The notes below the pieces were generated by a model that saw only the letters and a program-made list of their open reading frames with translations, ran no database searches and was not told where the DNA came from. From positions 1,021,501 to 1,085,500 of the forward strand of contig NZ_JAJJMP010000001.1 in the NCBI RefSeq assembly GCF_020905415.1: 64,000 bases of DNA, given 5' to 3'. Both the position numbers and the translations under genes were made by a program. How positions within the stretch are numbered: position 1 is the first letter of the stretch; the number at the start of each line of letters is the position of its first letter. The DNA is from Myroides oncorhynchi. GTDB taxonomy: Bacteria > Bacteroidota > Bacteroidia > Flavobacteriales > Flavobacteriaceae. Positions 35,054-46,038 of the stretch are shown here, one piece after another.

Positions 35054-37054
35054 TTATTTATAACTACGAGTTACCAATTTAATGTTTTCATAAACTAAGT
35101 CTTCTTTGTGAAGCACTGCATCGCTAGGGTTACCTTTGTATTCCCAAGCAGCCACGTAAGCGAAGTTTTCATCATCACGTCTTGCTTCTCCATCCTCAGT
35201 TTGGTGTTCTTCACGGAAGTGTCCTCCACAAGATTCTTCACGGTGTAAAGCATCTTTAGCGAATAATTCACCTAGTTCCAAGTAATCAGCTACTCTTAAC
35301 GCTTTCTCTAACTCTTGGTTAAAGCTTTCGTTAGTACCAGATACTTTCACATCTTTATAGAACTCTTCTCTTAACTGAGCGATTTCAGCCATCGCTTCAG
35401 TTAATCCTTTAGCGTTACGAGCCATACCTACTTTATCCCACATGATTTTACCAAGCTTCTTGTGGAAGAAGTCAACAGAGTGAGTTCCGTTATTGTTAAG
35501 TAAGTGTCCGATAATATCACGAACATTTTTCTCAGCAGCTTCGAACTCAGGTAAATCAGTTGGGATAGTACCTGTACGGATATCATCCGCTAAGTAGTTA
35601 CCAATAGTATAAGGTAATACGAAATATCCATCAGCTAAACCTTGCATTAATGCAGAAGCTCCTAGACGGTTAGCACCGTGATCAGAGAAGTTAGCTTCAC
35701 CTAAGATATAACATCCTTCGATAGTAGACATTAAGTTATAATCCACCCATAATCCACCCATAGTATAGTGAACAGCTGGGTAAATCATCATAGGAGTTGT
35801 ATATGGATCCTCATCAACGATTTTCTCATACATTTGGAATAAATTACCATACTTATTCTCTACAACATCTCTACCTAATTTATAAACTAGCTTAGCATCG
35901 TTCTCATCTAAATGGTGAATACGAGCTTGTTCTTTACCGTAACGGTCTATAGCAGAAGCAAAGTCTAAGTATACAGCTTCACCTGTAGCATTAACACCGT
36001 ATCCAGCATCACATCTTTCTTTAGCAGCACGAGACGCAACGTCACGAGGTACTAAGTTACCGAATGATGGATATCTTCTTTCTAAGTAGTAATCTCTATT
36101 TTCTTCAGCGATTTGAGTTGGTTTTAATCTACCTTCTCTAATTGCTATTGCATCCTCCATTTTTGCAGGAACCCAAATACGTCCATCATTACGCAATGAT
36201 TCAGACATCAAAGTAAGTTTTGATTGGTGATCACCAGTAACAGGAATACAAGTTGGGTGAATTTGTGTATAACAAGGGTTAGCAAAGAATGCTCCACGTT
36301 TATGTGCTTTCCAAGCAGCAGTAACGTTAGAACCCATTGCATTTGTTGATAAGAAGAATACGTTACCGTATCCACCTGTACAAATAACTACAGCGTGAGC
36401 AGAATGACGCTCTATCTCACCATTGATTAAGTTACGAGCAATAATACCTCTTGCTTTCCCATCCACTTTAACGATGTCTAACATCTCATGACGGTTATAC
36501 ATTTGGATTTTACCACGACCGATTTGACGGTTCATAGCAGAATATGCCCCTAATAATAACTGTTGTCCAGTTTGTCCTTTAGCGTAGAAAGTACGAGATA
36601 CTTGTACCCCTCCAAAAGAACGGTTATCTAAAAGACCTCCATACTCACGTGCAAAAGGTACACCTTGAGCAACACATTGGTCAATAATATTTTCTGATAC
36701 TTCAGCTAAACGGTAAACGTTAGCCTCACGTGCACGGTAATCCCCTCCTTTTACAGTATCATAGAATAATCTGTAAACAGAGTCACCATCACCTTGGTAG
36801 TTCTTAGATGCGTTAATCCCCCCTTGAGCAGCGATAGAGTGCGCACGACGAGGTGAATCTTGGTAACAAAAAGCTTTTACGTTATATCCTAACTCAGCTA
36901 ATGTAGCAGCAGCAGAACCACCAGCTAATCCAGTACCAACAACGATAACATCAATGTTACGTTTATTAGCTGGGTTAACTAATTTAATATGATTTTTATA
37001 ATCAGACCATTTTTTATCAAGTGGTCCATTAGGTATTTTAGAATCTAATTTCAT
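35054..37054 (-). CDS. sdhA: succinate dehydrogenase/fumarate reductase flavoprotein subunit
   Basis: A 666-residue flavoprotein with covalently bound FAD. The N-terminal [19 protein letters not shown] is the dinucleotide fold, [14 protein letters not shown] holds the FAD-linking His, and [14 protein letters not shown] contains substrate-site residues. The C-terminal helical domain includes [20 protein letters not shown]. Length and the [18 protein letters not shown] segment fit the type-B (Bacillus/Wolinella-like) group. It lies between sdhC (17 bp gap) and sdhB. Confidence 0.97.
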   Translation of the reverse strand: MKLDSKIPNGPLDKKWSDYKNHIKLVNPANKRNIDVIVVGTGLAGGSAAATLAELGYNVKAFCYQDSPRRAHSIAAQGGINASKNYQGDGDSVYRLFYDTVKGGDYRAREANVYRLAEVSENIIDQCVAQGVPFAREYGGLLDNRSFGGVQVSRTFYAKGQTGQQLLLGAYSAMNRQIGRGKIQMYNRHEMLDIVKVDGKARGIIARNLINGEIERHSAHAVVICTGGYGNVFFLSTNAMGSNVTAAWKAHKRGAFFANPCYTQIHPTCIPVTGDHQSKLTLMSESLRNDGRIWVPAKMEDAIAIREGRLKPTQIAEENRDYYLERRYPSFGNLVPRDVASRAAKERCDAGYGVNATGEAVYLDFASAIDRYGKEQARIHHLDENDAKLVYKLGRDVVENKYGNLFQMYEKIVDEDPYTTPMMIYPAVHYTMGGLWVDYNLMSTIEGCYILGEANFSDHGANRLGASALMQGLADGYFVLPYTIGNYLADDIRTGTIPTDLPEFEAAEKNVRDIIGHLLNNNGTHSVDFFHKKLGKIMWDKVGMARNAKGLTEAMAEIAQLREEFYKDVKVSGTNESFNQELEKALRVADYLELGELFAKDALHREESCGGHFREEHQTEDGEARRDDENFAYVAAWEYKGNPSDAVLHKEDLVYENIKLVTRSYK

Positions 37055-37071
37055 GATAAATTTCTTTAGGA

Positions 37072-37896
37072 CTATTTAATAAAATGAATATAAACAGGAA
37101 TAATAGCAAATAACGCTGGTATAACATAAGCGATTAAAAAGCTAAGCCCTTTGATACATCCTTTATACTTAGGATTATTAACCCCTAAAGATTGGAATGC
37201 ACTACCAAATCCATGAGATAAGTGGAACCCTAATACTACCATAGCTAATACATAAGCTATCGTTGCAATTAATCCAGTGCTTTTATTTTTAAAGAACTCA
37301 ACAGTAATTTTGTGTAAGTCTTTGTATCCATCAGCAATTTTTAAATCAGTACCTGGTTGGAAAAACTGTGTCCCTTTTATTTCTAACTGCCCCATTTCAA
37401 CAGCTGTTACTGGAATAGCTTGTTGTTGTACTGTTTTATAAATCATCACAGGTTCTTGACCTTCCACTTTAACTTCTACCGTTTGTAATGGCATTTCAGC
37501 AAAATGCATCTTAGCCCAGAAGTTAGCCATGTGAGTCACGATGAATACTAATAACAATGTACCTAAGATAGCCATGTTTCTAGATGAAAACGAGCTATTA
37601 GCAGCCGCATTGTTTTTTGCATATCCGATTGGACGTGCTTTCTTGTTTTGGATTGTTAATACGATACCATCAATCGCGTGAAAAAGGATTGAGATATACG
37701 TAACATAAGATAATACTTTTACTGCTGGATTAGTAGTCATAAATAACGCATACTCGTTGAATGCAGAGGCGTCACCAAAAATCAATTGAAGGTTTCCCGC
37801 CAAGTGACCTACTAAAAACAAGCATAAAAATAACCCTGTAAGAGCCATCCAATATTTTTTCGCTAAGGATGACTTTAAAAGTGCAGATTTTGCCAT
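37072..37896 (-). CDS. sdhC: succinate dehydrogenase cytochrome b subunit (type B, single anchor)
   Basis: A 274-residue membrane anchor with five predicted helices. [42 protein letters not shown] and [16 protein letters not shown] supply the His ligands for two haems b. A ~45-residue loop at about 135-185 faces the periplasm or cytoplasm. It is the only anchor subunit, as expected for type-B enzymes. First gene of sdhCAB, with a clear promoter upstream. Confidence 0.95.
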   Translation of the reverse strand: MAKSALLKSSLAKKYWMALTGLFLCLFLVGHLAGNLQLIFGDASAFNEYALFMTTNPAVKVLSYVTYISILFHAIDGIVLTIQNKKARPIGYAKNNAAANSSFSSRNMAILGTLLLVFIVTHMANFWAKMHFAEMPLQTVEVKVEGQEPVMIYKTVQQQAIPVTAVEMGQLEIKGTQFFQPGTDLKIADGYKDLHKITVEFFKNKSTGLIATIAYVLAMVVLGFHLSHGFGSAFQSLGVNNPKYKGCIKGLSFLIAYVIPALFAIIPVYIHFIK

Positions 37897-37932
37897 AATG
37901 TAATTTTAATTGTTTTTCTTGAAAAAATCTCT

Positions 37933-37963
37933 CAAAAATACACCATCTTAACGTTATTCACAA
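37933..37963 (-). promoter_or_regulatory. promoter of sdhCAB
   Basis: On the minus strand TTG (37963-37961), 20 bp, then TATTTTTG (37940-37933) matches the Bacteroidota consensus. It predicts a leader of about 30 nt. Confidence 0.65.
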
Positions 37964-38078
37964 AGCAAACTCTTCTATTTATACTCAGTACAAACAAAGA
38001 ATTACACAATCAAAAAGACTCAAAACAACCCTATCAAAAAAATAATTAAGACATTAAAGTGTTTTATACACGTTTATG

Positions 38079-38927
38079 TTAAAAAGACTTTAAAATATTC
38101 GCATCTATAACAATAATAAAGTTAGCTAAACCTAAATTATCATTTTCGAAATTACCTGTATTATCACTTTCTACCATTGTAATAGTGCTAATTTTAAGGG
38201 TAGGATTATATTTATTAACATACCAAACTATACCTTCAAAATTATTACTGTGATATGAACCATTAAAATGAAGGAATAGTTGAGGAGCTTTAAAGTTATT
38301 AACTATAAAGTGTCCCATAGTAGCATCTTTTATTGCTTGCGCTTTAGGCAAATTATCATCCTTGTGATCTTCAAACATGTCTAACATCTTTTTATAGCCA
38401 GGTAAATTCCCATCATAAGGAAATGGCAGTGGAGCGATCCAATCCTTTTCTTCTACACTTAGCGAATCAAGTGCCTCGGTTCCTTTTTTAAATAATAAAC
38501 TAGCATAACGTCTAGGAACATTCGTTGCTATAAATTCGCGTTTATTCGTTTTGGCGTATTCTACTAAAGGCTTGTAATCCGTTTTGTAATTATTCCAAAG
38601 TCTAACTTCTTTACCAAACGCCTCCTCATCAATCACACCCTGTACATAATCTTTTAATCCCTTTTGATTATCTGCCTCAAACATCTCAGCCCCAAGCATT
38701 AACTCTCTTTTTTCTCCTAACGATTGAGTTACTTGCAATTGTAACCAATGTCCTAATGAATTATTGTGAAACTCACCAAAGAGAACCACATCATTCTTAG
38801 TCAGTTCTTTTATCATTTTTTCATAAGTTACTTTCTTTCCTTTACTTGTATAGATTTGATAAGGAACACCGGACTGACTATAAGACATTGTACAAAAAAG
38901 GACAAATACAGCTATAATATTTTTCAT
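38079..38927 (-). CDS. ChaN-family (Tiki-superfamily) exported protein
   Basis: A 282-residue protein with a short signal peptide (MKNIIAVFVLFCTMSYSQ). The ChaN domain motif VVLFGEFHNNSLGHWLQLQ includes the conserved Glu/His, followed by LMLGAEMFEADNQ, IATNVPRRYASL and FLHFNGSYHSNNFEGI. ChaN proteins bind haem and may take part in iron uptake; the wider superfamily includes metalloproteases, and the conserved GEFH and GSYH residues would support either. The start lacks a strict lipobox, so a periplasmic form is likely. Single gene after the sdh promoter. Confidence 0.87.
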   Translation of the reverse strand: MKNIIAVFVLFCTMSYSQSGVPYQIYTSKGKKVTYEKMIKELTKNDVVLFGEFHNNSLGHWLQLQVTQSLGEKRELMLGAEMFEADNQKGLKDYVQGVIDEEAFGKEVRLWNNYKTDYKPLVEYAKTNKREFIATNVPRRYASLLFKKGTEALDSLSVEEKDWIAPLPFPYDGNLPGYKKMLDMFEDHKDDNLPKAQAIKDATMGHFIVNNFKAPQLFLHFNGSYHSNNFEGIVWYVNKYNPTLKISTITMVESDNTGNFENDNLGLANFIIVIDANILKSF

Positions 38928-39380
38928 CGTATATAAATTTGAATGACAAAGATATACTTTTAGTTTATTTAGATTTAGTTTAGATAAACTATTCTATATA
39001 GTAAACCACCAATAATAGAGATCTAACCCAATAGTCAAATACATTTACCATTTTTTAATCCAAGAAAACAGTCAAAAACAAGATCCCTATCTCACTTAAC
39101 AAAAATGATCCACTTAAGTATTAAAAAAGATTAATACAGTATTCTTCTACTTACTAGGCCAAATAAATTTCAAAGGTTTTTTTCATAAATCACTATAATT
39201 TACTTTTATTACTCTATTTGGTATTCCAACAAGGTGCTTTTATTCCAAATATCCTTCATTTTACTATTTTACCTAAAGTCAAAAGCATTTTTTTATTTTT
39301 TTTTTAAACACACAATGTACTATAAAACAAACCATTATAAAAACAAAACAATAACACTTCAAATCTTAGACTTCCTTTAA

Positions 39381-39479
39381 TCCTAGGACATTTATAGGAC
39401 TATAGCGGGGAAAAGATGCGATTTGCCCAACAATACACCTTTTATTCTTCTTTTAATGTTCCTCTACTAGCCCTAAAAC
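39381..39479 (+). repeat. dispersed intergenic repeat, family 1 (copy also at 6446-6543)
   Basis: Aligned by eye with 6446-6543 in the same orientation; the best block runs from CCCAACAAT through CCTTTTAT and CTTCT to TCCTCTA and TAAAAC. The left part has a GC-richer stretch (GACTATAGCGGGG) not found in the other copy. After 39479 the similarity stops. Confidence 0.55.
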
Positions 39480-39600
39480 TCATATCCCGCTTTAAATAGT
39501 TAATAATAGAATCATACAAAGAAATATTTCAACTACAAAAAACAGTTAAGTAGATTAATATAGAAATCACATGCCCATACCACTTTTGAATGTTAAAAGC

Positions 39601-39631
39601 TTGCAACCATTGAACGTATATTTTAAATTTG
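39601..39631 (+). promoter_or_regulatory. promoter of the alpha/beta hydrolase gene
   Basis: TTG (39601-39603), 20 bp, then TAAATTTG (39624-39631). The predicted transcript would start less than 10 nt before the ATG at 39644, so the leader is very short. Confidence 0.6.
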
Positions 39632-39643
39632 TAGGAAATTCAA

Positions 39644-40429
39644 ATGATGGGAGTTACAAAGATTCTTTATAGGAATACCAATTTATCATACTACGACAAA
39701 GGAAAAGGAAATACATTAGTATTCTTACATGGCTTTTTAGAAGACAGCAAAATGTGGGAATACTATCTCAATCATTTTTCTCAAAAAAACAGAGTAATAG
39801 CTATTGACTTATTAGGGCATGGGGATTCTGGCTGTATTGGATATGTACACAGTATGGAAGATATGGCTGATTCCGTATTCGCTATAATCACTTCTTTAAA
39901 CTTAAAGAAAGTAACTCTTATTGGTCATTCAATGGGCGGGTATGTATCATTAGCCTTTGGTGAATTATATCCAGATTATGTCAAGAAAATAGTTCTAATA
40001 TCATCTTCCACTAGAGCTGACAGCGTAGAGAGAAAGATAAACAGAGATAGAGCTATAGATGTTATTAAAAAAAATAGTGACTTATTTGTAGCAATGGCTA
40101 TAAATAATACGTTCCTTGAAGATGCCAAAATCACTCATGCAAAAGAAGTAGAACAACACTTAGAGACAGCTTTAAAAACTTCAAAACAAGGAATACTTGC
40201 AGCTGTAGAGGGTATGAAATCCCGAAACGATAGAGAAATCCTATTACACTTCGCTCCATATCCTATAAAAATGATATTAGGAACCTTAGATCCAGTAATT
40301 TCGCTTGATGATATCAACAAAGAAATTGATAACACTGAAACAGAACTCATACTGATTAATAGCGGACATCTACCACAGATAGAGGCTAAAGAAGAATTAC
40401 TAGAAGCTTTAAAAATATGTTTAAAATAA
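39644..40429 (+). CDS. alpha/beta hydrolase
   Basis: A 261-residue cytoplasmic hydrolase of the small alpha/beta-fold group. LVFLHGFLEDSKMWEYY is the oxyanion region, VTLIGHSMGGYVSLAFGE the nucleophile elbow (GHSMGG, Ser), ILGTLDPVISLDD carries the acid and INSGHLPQIEAKEELLEAL the His. The start may be at 39644 or one codon later, since the protein begins with two Met. The substrate is unknown; this group includes esterases and ring-cleavage hydrolases. Confidence 0.88.
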   Translation: MMGVTKILYRNTNLSYYDKGKGNTLVFLHGFLEDSKMWEYYLNHFSQKNRVIAIDLLGHGDSGCIGYVHSMEDMADSVFAIITSLNLKKVTLIGHSMGGYVSLAFGELYPDYVKKIVLISSSTRADSVERKINRDRAIDVIKKNSDLFVAMAINNTFLEDAKITHAKEVEQHLETALKTSKQGILAAVEGMKSRNDREILLHFAPYPIKMILGTLDPVISLDDINKEIDNTETELILINSGHLPQIEAKEELLEALKICLK

Positions 40430-40460
40430 TCAAGAGGAAAGTAATACTTTCCTCTTGATT
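40428..40460. terminator. bidirectional terminator overlapping two convergent stop codons
   Basis: A perfect 15-bp stem (AATCAAGAGGAAAGT and its complement) with an AAT loop spans the whole 30-bp gap and enters both stop codons. Confidence 0.88.
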
Positions 40461-43225
40461 TATAATTCTTTCTCTATAAAATCAACTTCTGGATTTAATA
40501 TTTCCAGAAGTAAAGTAACTAATTCCTCCTTAAATAAGGATAAAGTATCTTGTGTTATCTCATGGTTAACTTCATTCTTACCTTCCTTAACCCCAAAAAA
40601 CAAGAAACCTTCTTTCCTATTCTTAAAAGAATAAATCCCAGCTTCAACAGATTGAGCAGGATTATCTTTGGTATACATTAAAGCATAACACAAAAGCTGA
40701 ATAATTTTATCGTTCTTTAAATCTAGCGTAAAGCCTTCCCACGTGCTTAGTTTTACGTTATTAGCCTCTACTTTTCCACTCTTATAATCAATAACTCTAA
40801 TTACTCCATTTCGTTCTTCTATTCTGTCTACAAAACCAAATAAATTAACTGAATATGGCAACCTAGTATCTTCTAAAGTATACGTAAGCTCAGTCTCTAG
40901 CTCCAATAGAAGAATGTGATCTCCTGCATTTAACTTTTCTAACTCACCCTCAAGAAAATGATATACATTTCGCTTTGCTACTTCGAAAGCTAATAGATTC
41001 TTTCCAATTTTCTCCTTATCACTATTATATACCTCCTCAAATTGCTTCTGCACTTCTACATCAGCTTTAGATTGTATAGTTTTAATAATATCCACAGTAA
41101 GTATTGCACCTTTAAATGGTTTATATAAGTTTTCTAATGAATTATGTATAATAGTTCCAAGCGTATTCAGAGCAACGCTCTCTTCTACTTCTTCCACTTC
41201 TCTAATACGCAAAACTCGTTGTAGATAAAACTGTATGGGATTTCTTAAATAATTAGACAAAGCAGACGGAGAAAACCCCTTACTTATAGAAATATTCTTC
41301 AACTCCTGTTGTAATAAATCGGACTTTGAGACTTGTATAAGTTCATTCGCTTTTTCAGGTAAATCCGCAGAATATGTAATATACTCAACATTATGTGCAT
41401 CTAACTTCTCAACATCTAACTGAGTAAGGAATCGACTTCTTTCTCCTGCATCCATCCCTTCTGATTGGGAGTTATACAACAAATAAATATTCTTAGCTCT
41501 TAACAATAAATGATAGAAGTGATAACTATATATCGCATCCTTTTCTTTATAAGTAGGCAAACCAATCTCTCGTTTAACATCATAAGGAATAAAAGAGTTG
41601 ACAGACTTACCTGCAGGAAACTTTCCTTCATTTACAGAAGTTACGATAACAGTGTCAAAATCCAGAACTCTACTTTCTAAAACTCCCATTATCTGTAACC
41701 CTTCCAAAGGCTCCCCTTCAAAAGAAACTTCAGACATATCCATTATTTGCTTAAACAAGGAATATAAAGTATCATAACTACTTATAAAATCATATCGCTG
41801 ACAATAAGATATAAGTCTATTTAACATTTGATAAGATGAATATAGAAAGGTCTTAGTAATACGCTCACTATGTACTTCATCATTTAGATTCTCTTTAACT
41901 AGCAAGATCACCTTAATAAGGTTCTTCAAGACATCCACTGAATTAAGTTCCTTCCAACTATCAAATACTAAAGCACGAACAGGATAATTAGAATTCTCTA
42001 TCCAATCCGAGAAACGATGCAAGCCAAAGAAACTCAGATTGCGGTCATTAATCTCCTTGATAACTAACTCCGAGTGAAGAATATCAGATAAAACAGGGTT
42101 AGTCAAAACATCCAGAACTTCTTTATAATATACTGTATATTGTTTTCCAGAGCGTCGTATAGCACCTAAGTGCATCTTAAAGATCTTATTTAATAAAATC
42201 TGAACAGGGTTACTCTTCCCGCTATACCCCATAGTTATGTTTAAACTAGGAACAGACGATGGTAAACTATGTAAAACTGGTAACAGCAAATTTTCTTCAC
42301 CTAAGACAACAGCAACTTTATCAAAGTGAAATGTCTCATTACCTAAAGCTTCTATTATTTGCCCAGTTATCTTAGCTTGCCCTACACTCTTAGGTGTCTG
42401 GATTACTTGTATATTTTTAGTCTTTCCAAACTCATCAACTATCCAATCAAATGAATTGTAATGATAATGATTCCAATTCTTCTTTATTCTACGCAAAAAC
42501 AAACCTGCATCGTGATAAGGATCTTCAATAAAGTGCTTATCAATATCCCAGAATACCTTTCCTCTTTTCTCTAGTAGAAAATGTTGTATAATAACTTCTT
42601 CCGCTGCATTCAAGGCATTAAAACCAGCAAAATAATATATCTTATCACTTTCTTTTAGATATTCTTTGTGCAACTTCACTGCTTCTCTATAGATCATTCC
42701 TTGATATCCTATAGATTCACTTAAGAGTACTTCATAAAACTTATGGTAATAAATAGGAATTTGCTCCCAAAAAGCAAGATAATTAGTAATAATATCCGTT
42801 CTTTTCTCTAGATCAAGAGACCAGTGTTTTAGATCTTCAATATTCTTCAGATACGAGAAAACATAGTTTGGATCCAACAAATATCTATCGACTTCATTAA
42901 AGTCACCAAGTAACATATTTGCCCAACTAGAAAAACGATCAAAGTCTTGTGCACTACTTTGTTCAATTTCTTGATAGACCACATAGAATTTAAACAGTAG
43001 CTCAATAGAGTCAATCCCTCTAATATTAGAAACCTGTTGAATGAAATCTTCAATATTAATTATCTCCGGAGCAAAAACACTTGTTCTATAATATTTTTTC
43101 AGATTTTCTAATAAAAATACTTTCGCCCTTTTATTAGGTAGAACAATAACTAAATTCTCCATTGTATCAGGAAAATCAGCACTAATTTGTGCACTCAATC
43201 TATCTAAAAATGTATTCGATTCCAT
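40460..43225 (-). CDS. AddB-like PD-(D/E)XK nuclease/helicase-like protein
   Basis: A 921-residue protein resembling the AddB subunit of AddAB, the Bacteroidota counterpart of RecBCD in double-strand-break end processing. The N-terminal helicase-like part has only a degenerate nucleotide motif (VIVLPNKRAKVFLLENL). The C-terminal ~270 residues form a RecB-type nuclease with FSPSALSNYLRNPIQFYLQ at its start and the catalytic GFVDRIEERNGVIRVIDYKSGKVE split core (D, DYK). The partner AddA-like gene lies 2.8 kb upstream on the same strand, separated by ompA and kbl. Confidence 0.85.
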   Translation of the reverse strand: MESNTFLDRLSAQISADFPDTMENLVIVLPNKRAKVFLLENLKKYYRTSVFAPEIINIEDFIQQVSNIRGIDSIELLFKFYVVYQEIEQSSAQDFDRFSSWANMLLGDFNEVDRYLLDPNYVFSYLKNIEDLKHWSLDLEKRTDIITNYLAFWEQIPIYYHKFYEVLLSESIGYQGMIYREAVKLHKEYLKESDKIYYFAGFNALNAAEEVIIQHFLLEKRGKVFWDIDKHFIEDPYHDAGLFLRRIKKNWNHYHYNSFDWIVDEFGKTKNIQVIQTPKSVGQAKITGQIIEALGNETFHFDKVAVVLGEENLLLPVLHSLPSSVPSLNITMGYSGKSNPVQILLNKIFKMHLGAIRRSGKQYTVYYKEVLDVLTNPVLSDILHSELVIKEINDRNLSFFGLHRFSDWIENSNYPVRALVFDSWKELNSVDVLKNLIKVILLVKENLNDEVHSERITKTFLYSSYQMLNRLISYCQRYDFISSYDTLYSLFKQIMDMSEVSFEGEPLEGLQIMGVLESRVLDFDTVIVTSVNEGKFPAGKSVNSFIPYDVKREIGLPTYKEKDAIYSYHFYHLLLRAKNIYLLYNSQSEGMDAGERSRFLTQLDVEKLDAHNVEYITYSADLPEKANELIQVSKSDLLQQELKNISISKGFSPSALSNYLRNPIQFYLQRVLRIREVEEVEESVALNTLGTIIHNSLENLYKPFKGAILTVDIIKTIQSKADVEVQKQFEEVYNSDKEKIGKNLLAFEVAKRNVYHFLEGELEKLNAGDHILLLELETELTYTLEDTRLPYSVNLFGFVDRIEERNGVIRVIDYKSGKVEANNVKLSTWEGFTLDLKNDKIIQLLCYALMYTKDNPAQSVEAGIYSFKNRKEGFLFFGVKEGKNEVNHEITQDTLSLFKEELVTLLLEILNPEVDFIEKEL

Positions 43226-43235
43226 ATAAATAAAG

Positions 43236-43271
43236 GTACAAAAAAAACGCTCCGATTACTCGAAGCGTTTT
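43236..43271 (-). terminator. Rho-independent terminator of the OmpA-family gene
   Basis: AAAACGCT..CGA pairs with TCGAAGCGTTTT (one mismatch, 4-nt loop); on the minus strand it runs into a T-tract. Confidence 0.88.
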
Positions 43272-43295
43272 CTATAGTATTAAGTTTTAACTCAA

Positions 43296-44696
43296 TTATT
43301 TAGCTAATTGAATCTCAACACGTCTGTTTAACTCACGTCCTTTAACTGTTTTGTTAGAAGCGATTGGATCAGCTGATCCGTACCCTTTAGAAGTTAATCT
43401 AGAAGAGTCGATTCCTTTTTCAATTAAATAAACTTTTACAGCATTCGCTCTGTTGTCAGATAATGGTAAGTTAATTTTGTTAGAACCTGTGCTGTCAGTA
43501 TATCCAGCGATGTGGAATTGTGCAGTTGGGTATTCTTTCATAATTTTAACCATGTTATCTAAAACAGCATAAGAACCGTCTTGGAAAGTATATTTTCCAG
43601 TGTGGAATAATAAAGTTTTTCCGTAATCATTAAGCTGTTTTACTTGTTCAGCTTTGATTTCTTTAACTTCAGGACATCCATTGTTAGTAGCTGGACCAGG
43701 TACATCTGGACATTTGTCTAAATGATCAGGCACTCCGTCTCCATCTCTATCTGGCCATGGACAACCTTTATTTTCTTTAGGACCAGGAACTTCAGGACAT
43801 TCGTCTTTGTTATCTGGCACTCCGTCTCCGTCAGTATCAGGACAACCATTGAACTCAGCTAAACCAGGTACATCAATACACTCGTCTTTATCATCTGGAA
43901 TACCGTCTCCGTCTGTATCAGGACATCCATTAAATTCTGGTAAACCAGGTATATCTGGACAGTTATCTTTATCATCTGGAATACCGTCTCCATCTGTATC
44001 AGGACATCCATTAAATTCAGCTAAACCAGGTACTTCTGGACATTCGTCATACTTATCTAATACTCCATCTCCATCAGTATCTTTTCCACCAAATTGGAAA
44101 CGAATACCTGCGAAATGTTGAATATGTGAAGCAACTCCTAAATCTGGTGTTCTAGAATCAGAGAATGAATGCTTATAAGTAGATTGCACAGTTAAAGCTA
44201 CGTTTTTAGTAAACCAGAAGTTTAATCCTGCTCCACCGTTAACAGTACCTTGACTTGCATCACCCATAAAAGTATAACCTCCACCAACTAAGATGAATGG
44301 ATCAACTACTTTAGATTTTAATAATTCTTTAAAGCTATATTTAACTTCTGCGTCGATTCCGTAGTAAGTCAAATCACCTGGATTGTATTTTTCATACCCT
44401 TCAGCTTCTGATTTGATAAATTTGTCAATTTTATTAACTGACCCTACTAAACCAAGAGAAAATCCATCACCTAAGTATCTCGCTACATTTAAGTAAGATA
44501 CTGAAGGTAAGATATTCCAATCACTTGTGTTAAAATAACCTCCCATTCTGTTAGAGAAGTTACTAGTTGTACTAACTTTTGTATTAACAGCGTTAGCTCC
44601 AACTGTTACTGCCCAAGGATGGTCAGCATCTTGCGCGTGAGCTGATAGCCCTGCACAAAGTACTGCTGCTGCAAATAATTTGTTGAAATGTTTCAT
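43296..44696 (-). CDS. OmpA-family outer-membrane protein with thrombospondin type 3 repeats
   Basis: A 466-residue protein starting at ATG 44696-44694 ([20 protein letters not shown] signal). The N-terminal ~190 residues form an eight-stranded barrel, then five Asp-rich TSP3-type repeats ([16 protein letters not shown] and relatives, about 205-345) that should bind calcium. The C-terminal OmpA peptidoglycan-binding domain ([20 protein letters not shown] in parts, [10 protein letters not shown]) ends it. It probably ties the outer membrane to the cell wall and is likely abundant, having a strong promoter and terminator of its own. Confidence 0.94.
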   Translation of the reverse strand: MKHFNKLFAAAVLCAGLSAHAQDADHPWAVTVGANAVNTKVSTTSNFSNRMGGYFNTSDWNILPSVSYLNVARYLGDGFSLGLVGSVNKIDKFIKSEAEGYEKYNPGDLTYYGIDAEVKYSFKELLKSKVVDPFILVGGGYTFMGDASQGTVNGGAGLNFWFTKNVALTVQSTYKHSFSDSRTPDLGVASHIQHFAGIRFQFGGKDTDGDGVLDKYDECPEVPGLAEFNGCPDTDGDGIPDDKDNCPDIPGLPEFNGCPDTDGDGIPDDKDECIDVPGLAEFNGCPDTDGDGVPDNKDECPEVPGPKENKGCPWPDRDGDGVPDHLDKCPDVPGPATNNGCPEVKEIKAEQVKQLNDYGKTLLFHTGKYTFQDGSYAVLDNMVKIMKEYPTAQFHIAGYTDSTGSNKINLPLSDNRANAVKVYLIEKGIDSSRLTSKGYGSADPIASNKTVKGRELNRRVEIQLAK

Positions 44697-44729
44697 AACT
44701 TTTATTTTTACTTTACCGTAATAATCTAG

Positions 44730-44760
44730 CAAAAGTACAATTCTCAAACTATATTTACAA
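44730..44760 (-). promoter_or_regulatory. promoter of the OmpA-family gene
   Basis: On the minus strand TTG (44760-44758), 20 bp, then TACTTTTG (44737-44730). It predicts a leader of about 27 nt. Confidence 0.7.
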
Positions 44761-44806
44761 AAAATTTCGTTAAGAATAGCTCTTTTTATTGAAAATAACT
44801 TTTATA

Positions 44807-46000
44807 TTAGATAACCTTTAACTCTTTTCCAACCTCAGTAAATGCAGCTATAGTTTTATCTAAATGCTCTTGTGTATGAGCTGCTGATAACTGAACTCGT
44901 ATTCTCGCTTTATCCTGAGGAACAACTGGATAGAAGAAACCTGTAACATAAACTCCTTTTTCTAGAAGTCTATCCGCCATAACTTGAGATAGCTTAGCAT
45001 CATATAACATTACTGGAACGATAGCAGAATCACCATCTATAATGTCAAATCCAGCTTTTTTCATACCTGCTTTAAAATAATTAGTATTCCACTCTAACTT
45101 ATCTCTTAAAGATGTATCATTCTGTAATAATTCAAATACTTTAATAGACGCCCCTACAATCATCGGTGCTAATGAATTAGAAAACAAATAAGGTCTAGAA
45201 CGCTGTCTTAACAGTTCAATAATCTCTTTTTTACCTGTTGTATATCCCCCCATAGCTCCACCTAAAGCTTTTCCTAATGTACCTGTGATGATATCCACAC
45301 GTCCCATTACGTTTTTAGCTTCTAAAGTACCTTTACCAGTTGCACCTATAAATCCAGCAGCGTGACACTCATCTACCATGACCAACGCATCATACTTATC
45401 TGCTAAATCACAAATTTTATCTAATGGCGCTACTAAACCGTCCATAGAGAATACCCCATCTGTAACGATAATCTTAAAGCGATGCCCTGCTTCATTAGCT
45501 TTAATCAACTGATCTTCTAAATCTGCCATATTGTTATTCTCATAACGGTAACGAGCAGCTTTACATAATCTCACACCATCAATAATTGAAGCGTGATTTA
45601 AACTATCTGAAATAATAGCATCCTCTCCTCCTAATAAAGGTTCGAACACTCCTCCATTTGCATCAAATGCTGCTGCATAAAGAATAGTATCTTCTGTCCC
45701 ATAGAACTCAGCAATAGTAGCCTCTAGTTGCTTGTGAATATCTTGAGTCCCACAAATAAAACGAACAGAAGACATACCAAAACCATGAGTATCTAAGGCT
45801 TCTTTTGCTGCCTTGATTACTTCTGGATGAGAAGATAGCCCCAAGTAATTATTTGCACAAAAGTTTAAAACTTTATCTCCTGTTGACACAGTAATTTCTG
45901 CTCCCTGCGGAGAAGTAATAATTCTCTCTTTTTTAAAAAGTCCATTATCTTCTATTGACTTTAATTCATTTTGAAGATGCTCTTTAATCTTTCCGTACAT
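44807..46000 (-). CDS. kbl: glycine C-acetyltransferase (2-amino-3-ketobutyrate CoA ligase)
   Basis: A 397-residue PLP enzyme of the alpha-oxoamine synthase family. It cleaves 2-amino-3-oxobutyrate with CoA to glycine and acetyl-CoA in threonine breakdown. [60 protein letters not shown] and the PLP-lysine segment [17 protein letters not shown] match Kbl. No threonine dehydrogenase gene is in the window. It lies between the OmpA-family gene and the AddA-like gene, all on the minus strand. Confidence 0.94.
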   Translation of the reverse strand: MYGKIKEHLQNELKSIEDNGLFKKERIITSPQGAEITVSTGDKVLNFCANNYLGLSSHPEVIKAAKEALDTHGFGMSSVRFICGTQDIHKQLEATIAEFYGTEDTILYAAAFDANGGVFEPLLGGEDAIISDSLNHASIIDGVRLCKAARYRYENNNMADLEDQLIKANEAGHRFKIIVTDGVFSMDGLVAPLDKICDLADKYDALVMVDECHAAGFIGATGKGTLEAKNVMGRVDIITGTLGKALGGAMGGYTTGKKEIIELLRQRSRPYLFSNSLAPMIVGASIKVFELLQNDTSLRDKLEWNTNYFKAGMKKAGFDIIDGDSAIVPVMLYDAKLSQVMADRLLEKGVYVTGFFYPVVPQDKARIRVQLSAAHTQEHLDKTIAAFTEVGKELKVI

Positions 46001-46038
46001 ATTATATCTTTTTTACTTTAAACAATTTATATACTATT

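Larger units (their letters stand above)
38928..39643. other. long gene-free region between ChaN and alpha/beta hydrolase genes (716 bp)
   Basis: AT-rich, with long A and T runs near 39290-39310 and no plausible coding frame. It holds a family 1 dispersed repeat (39381-39479) and, at its right end, the promoter of the hydrolase gene. Confidence 0.6.
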
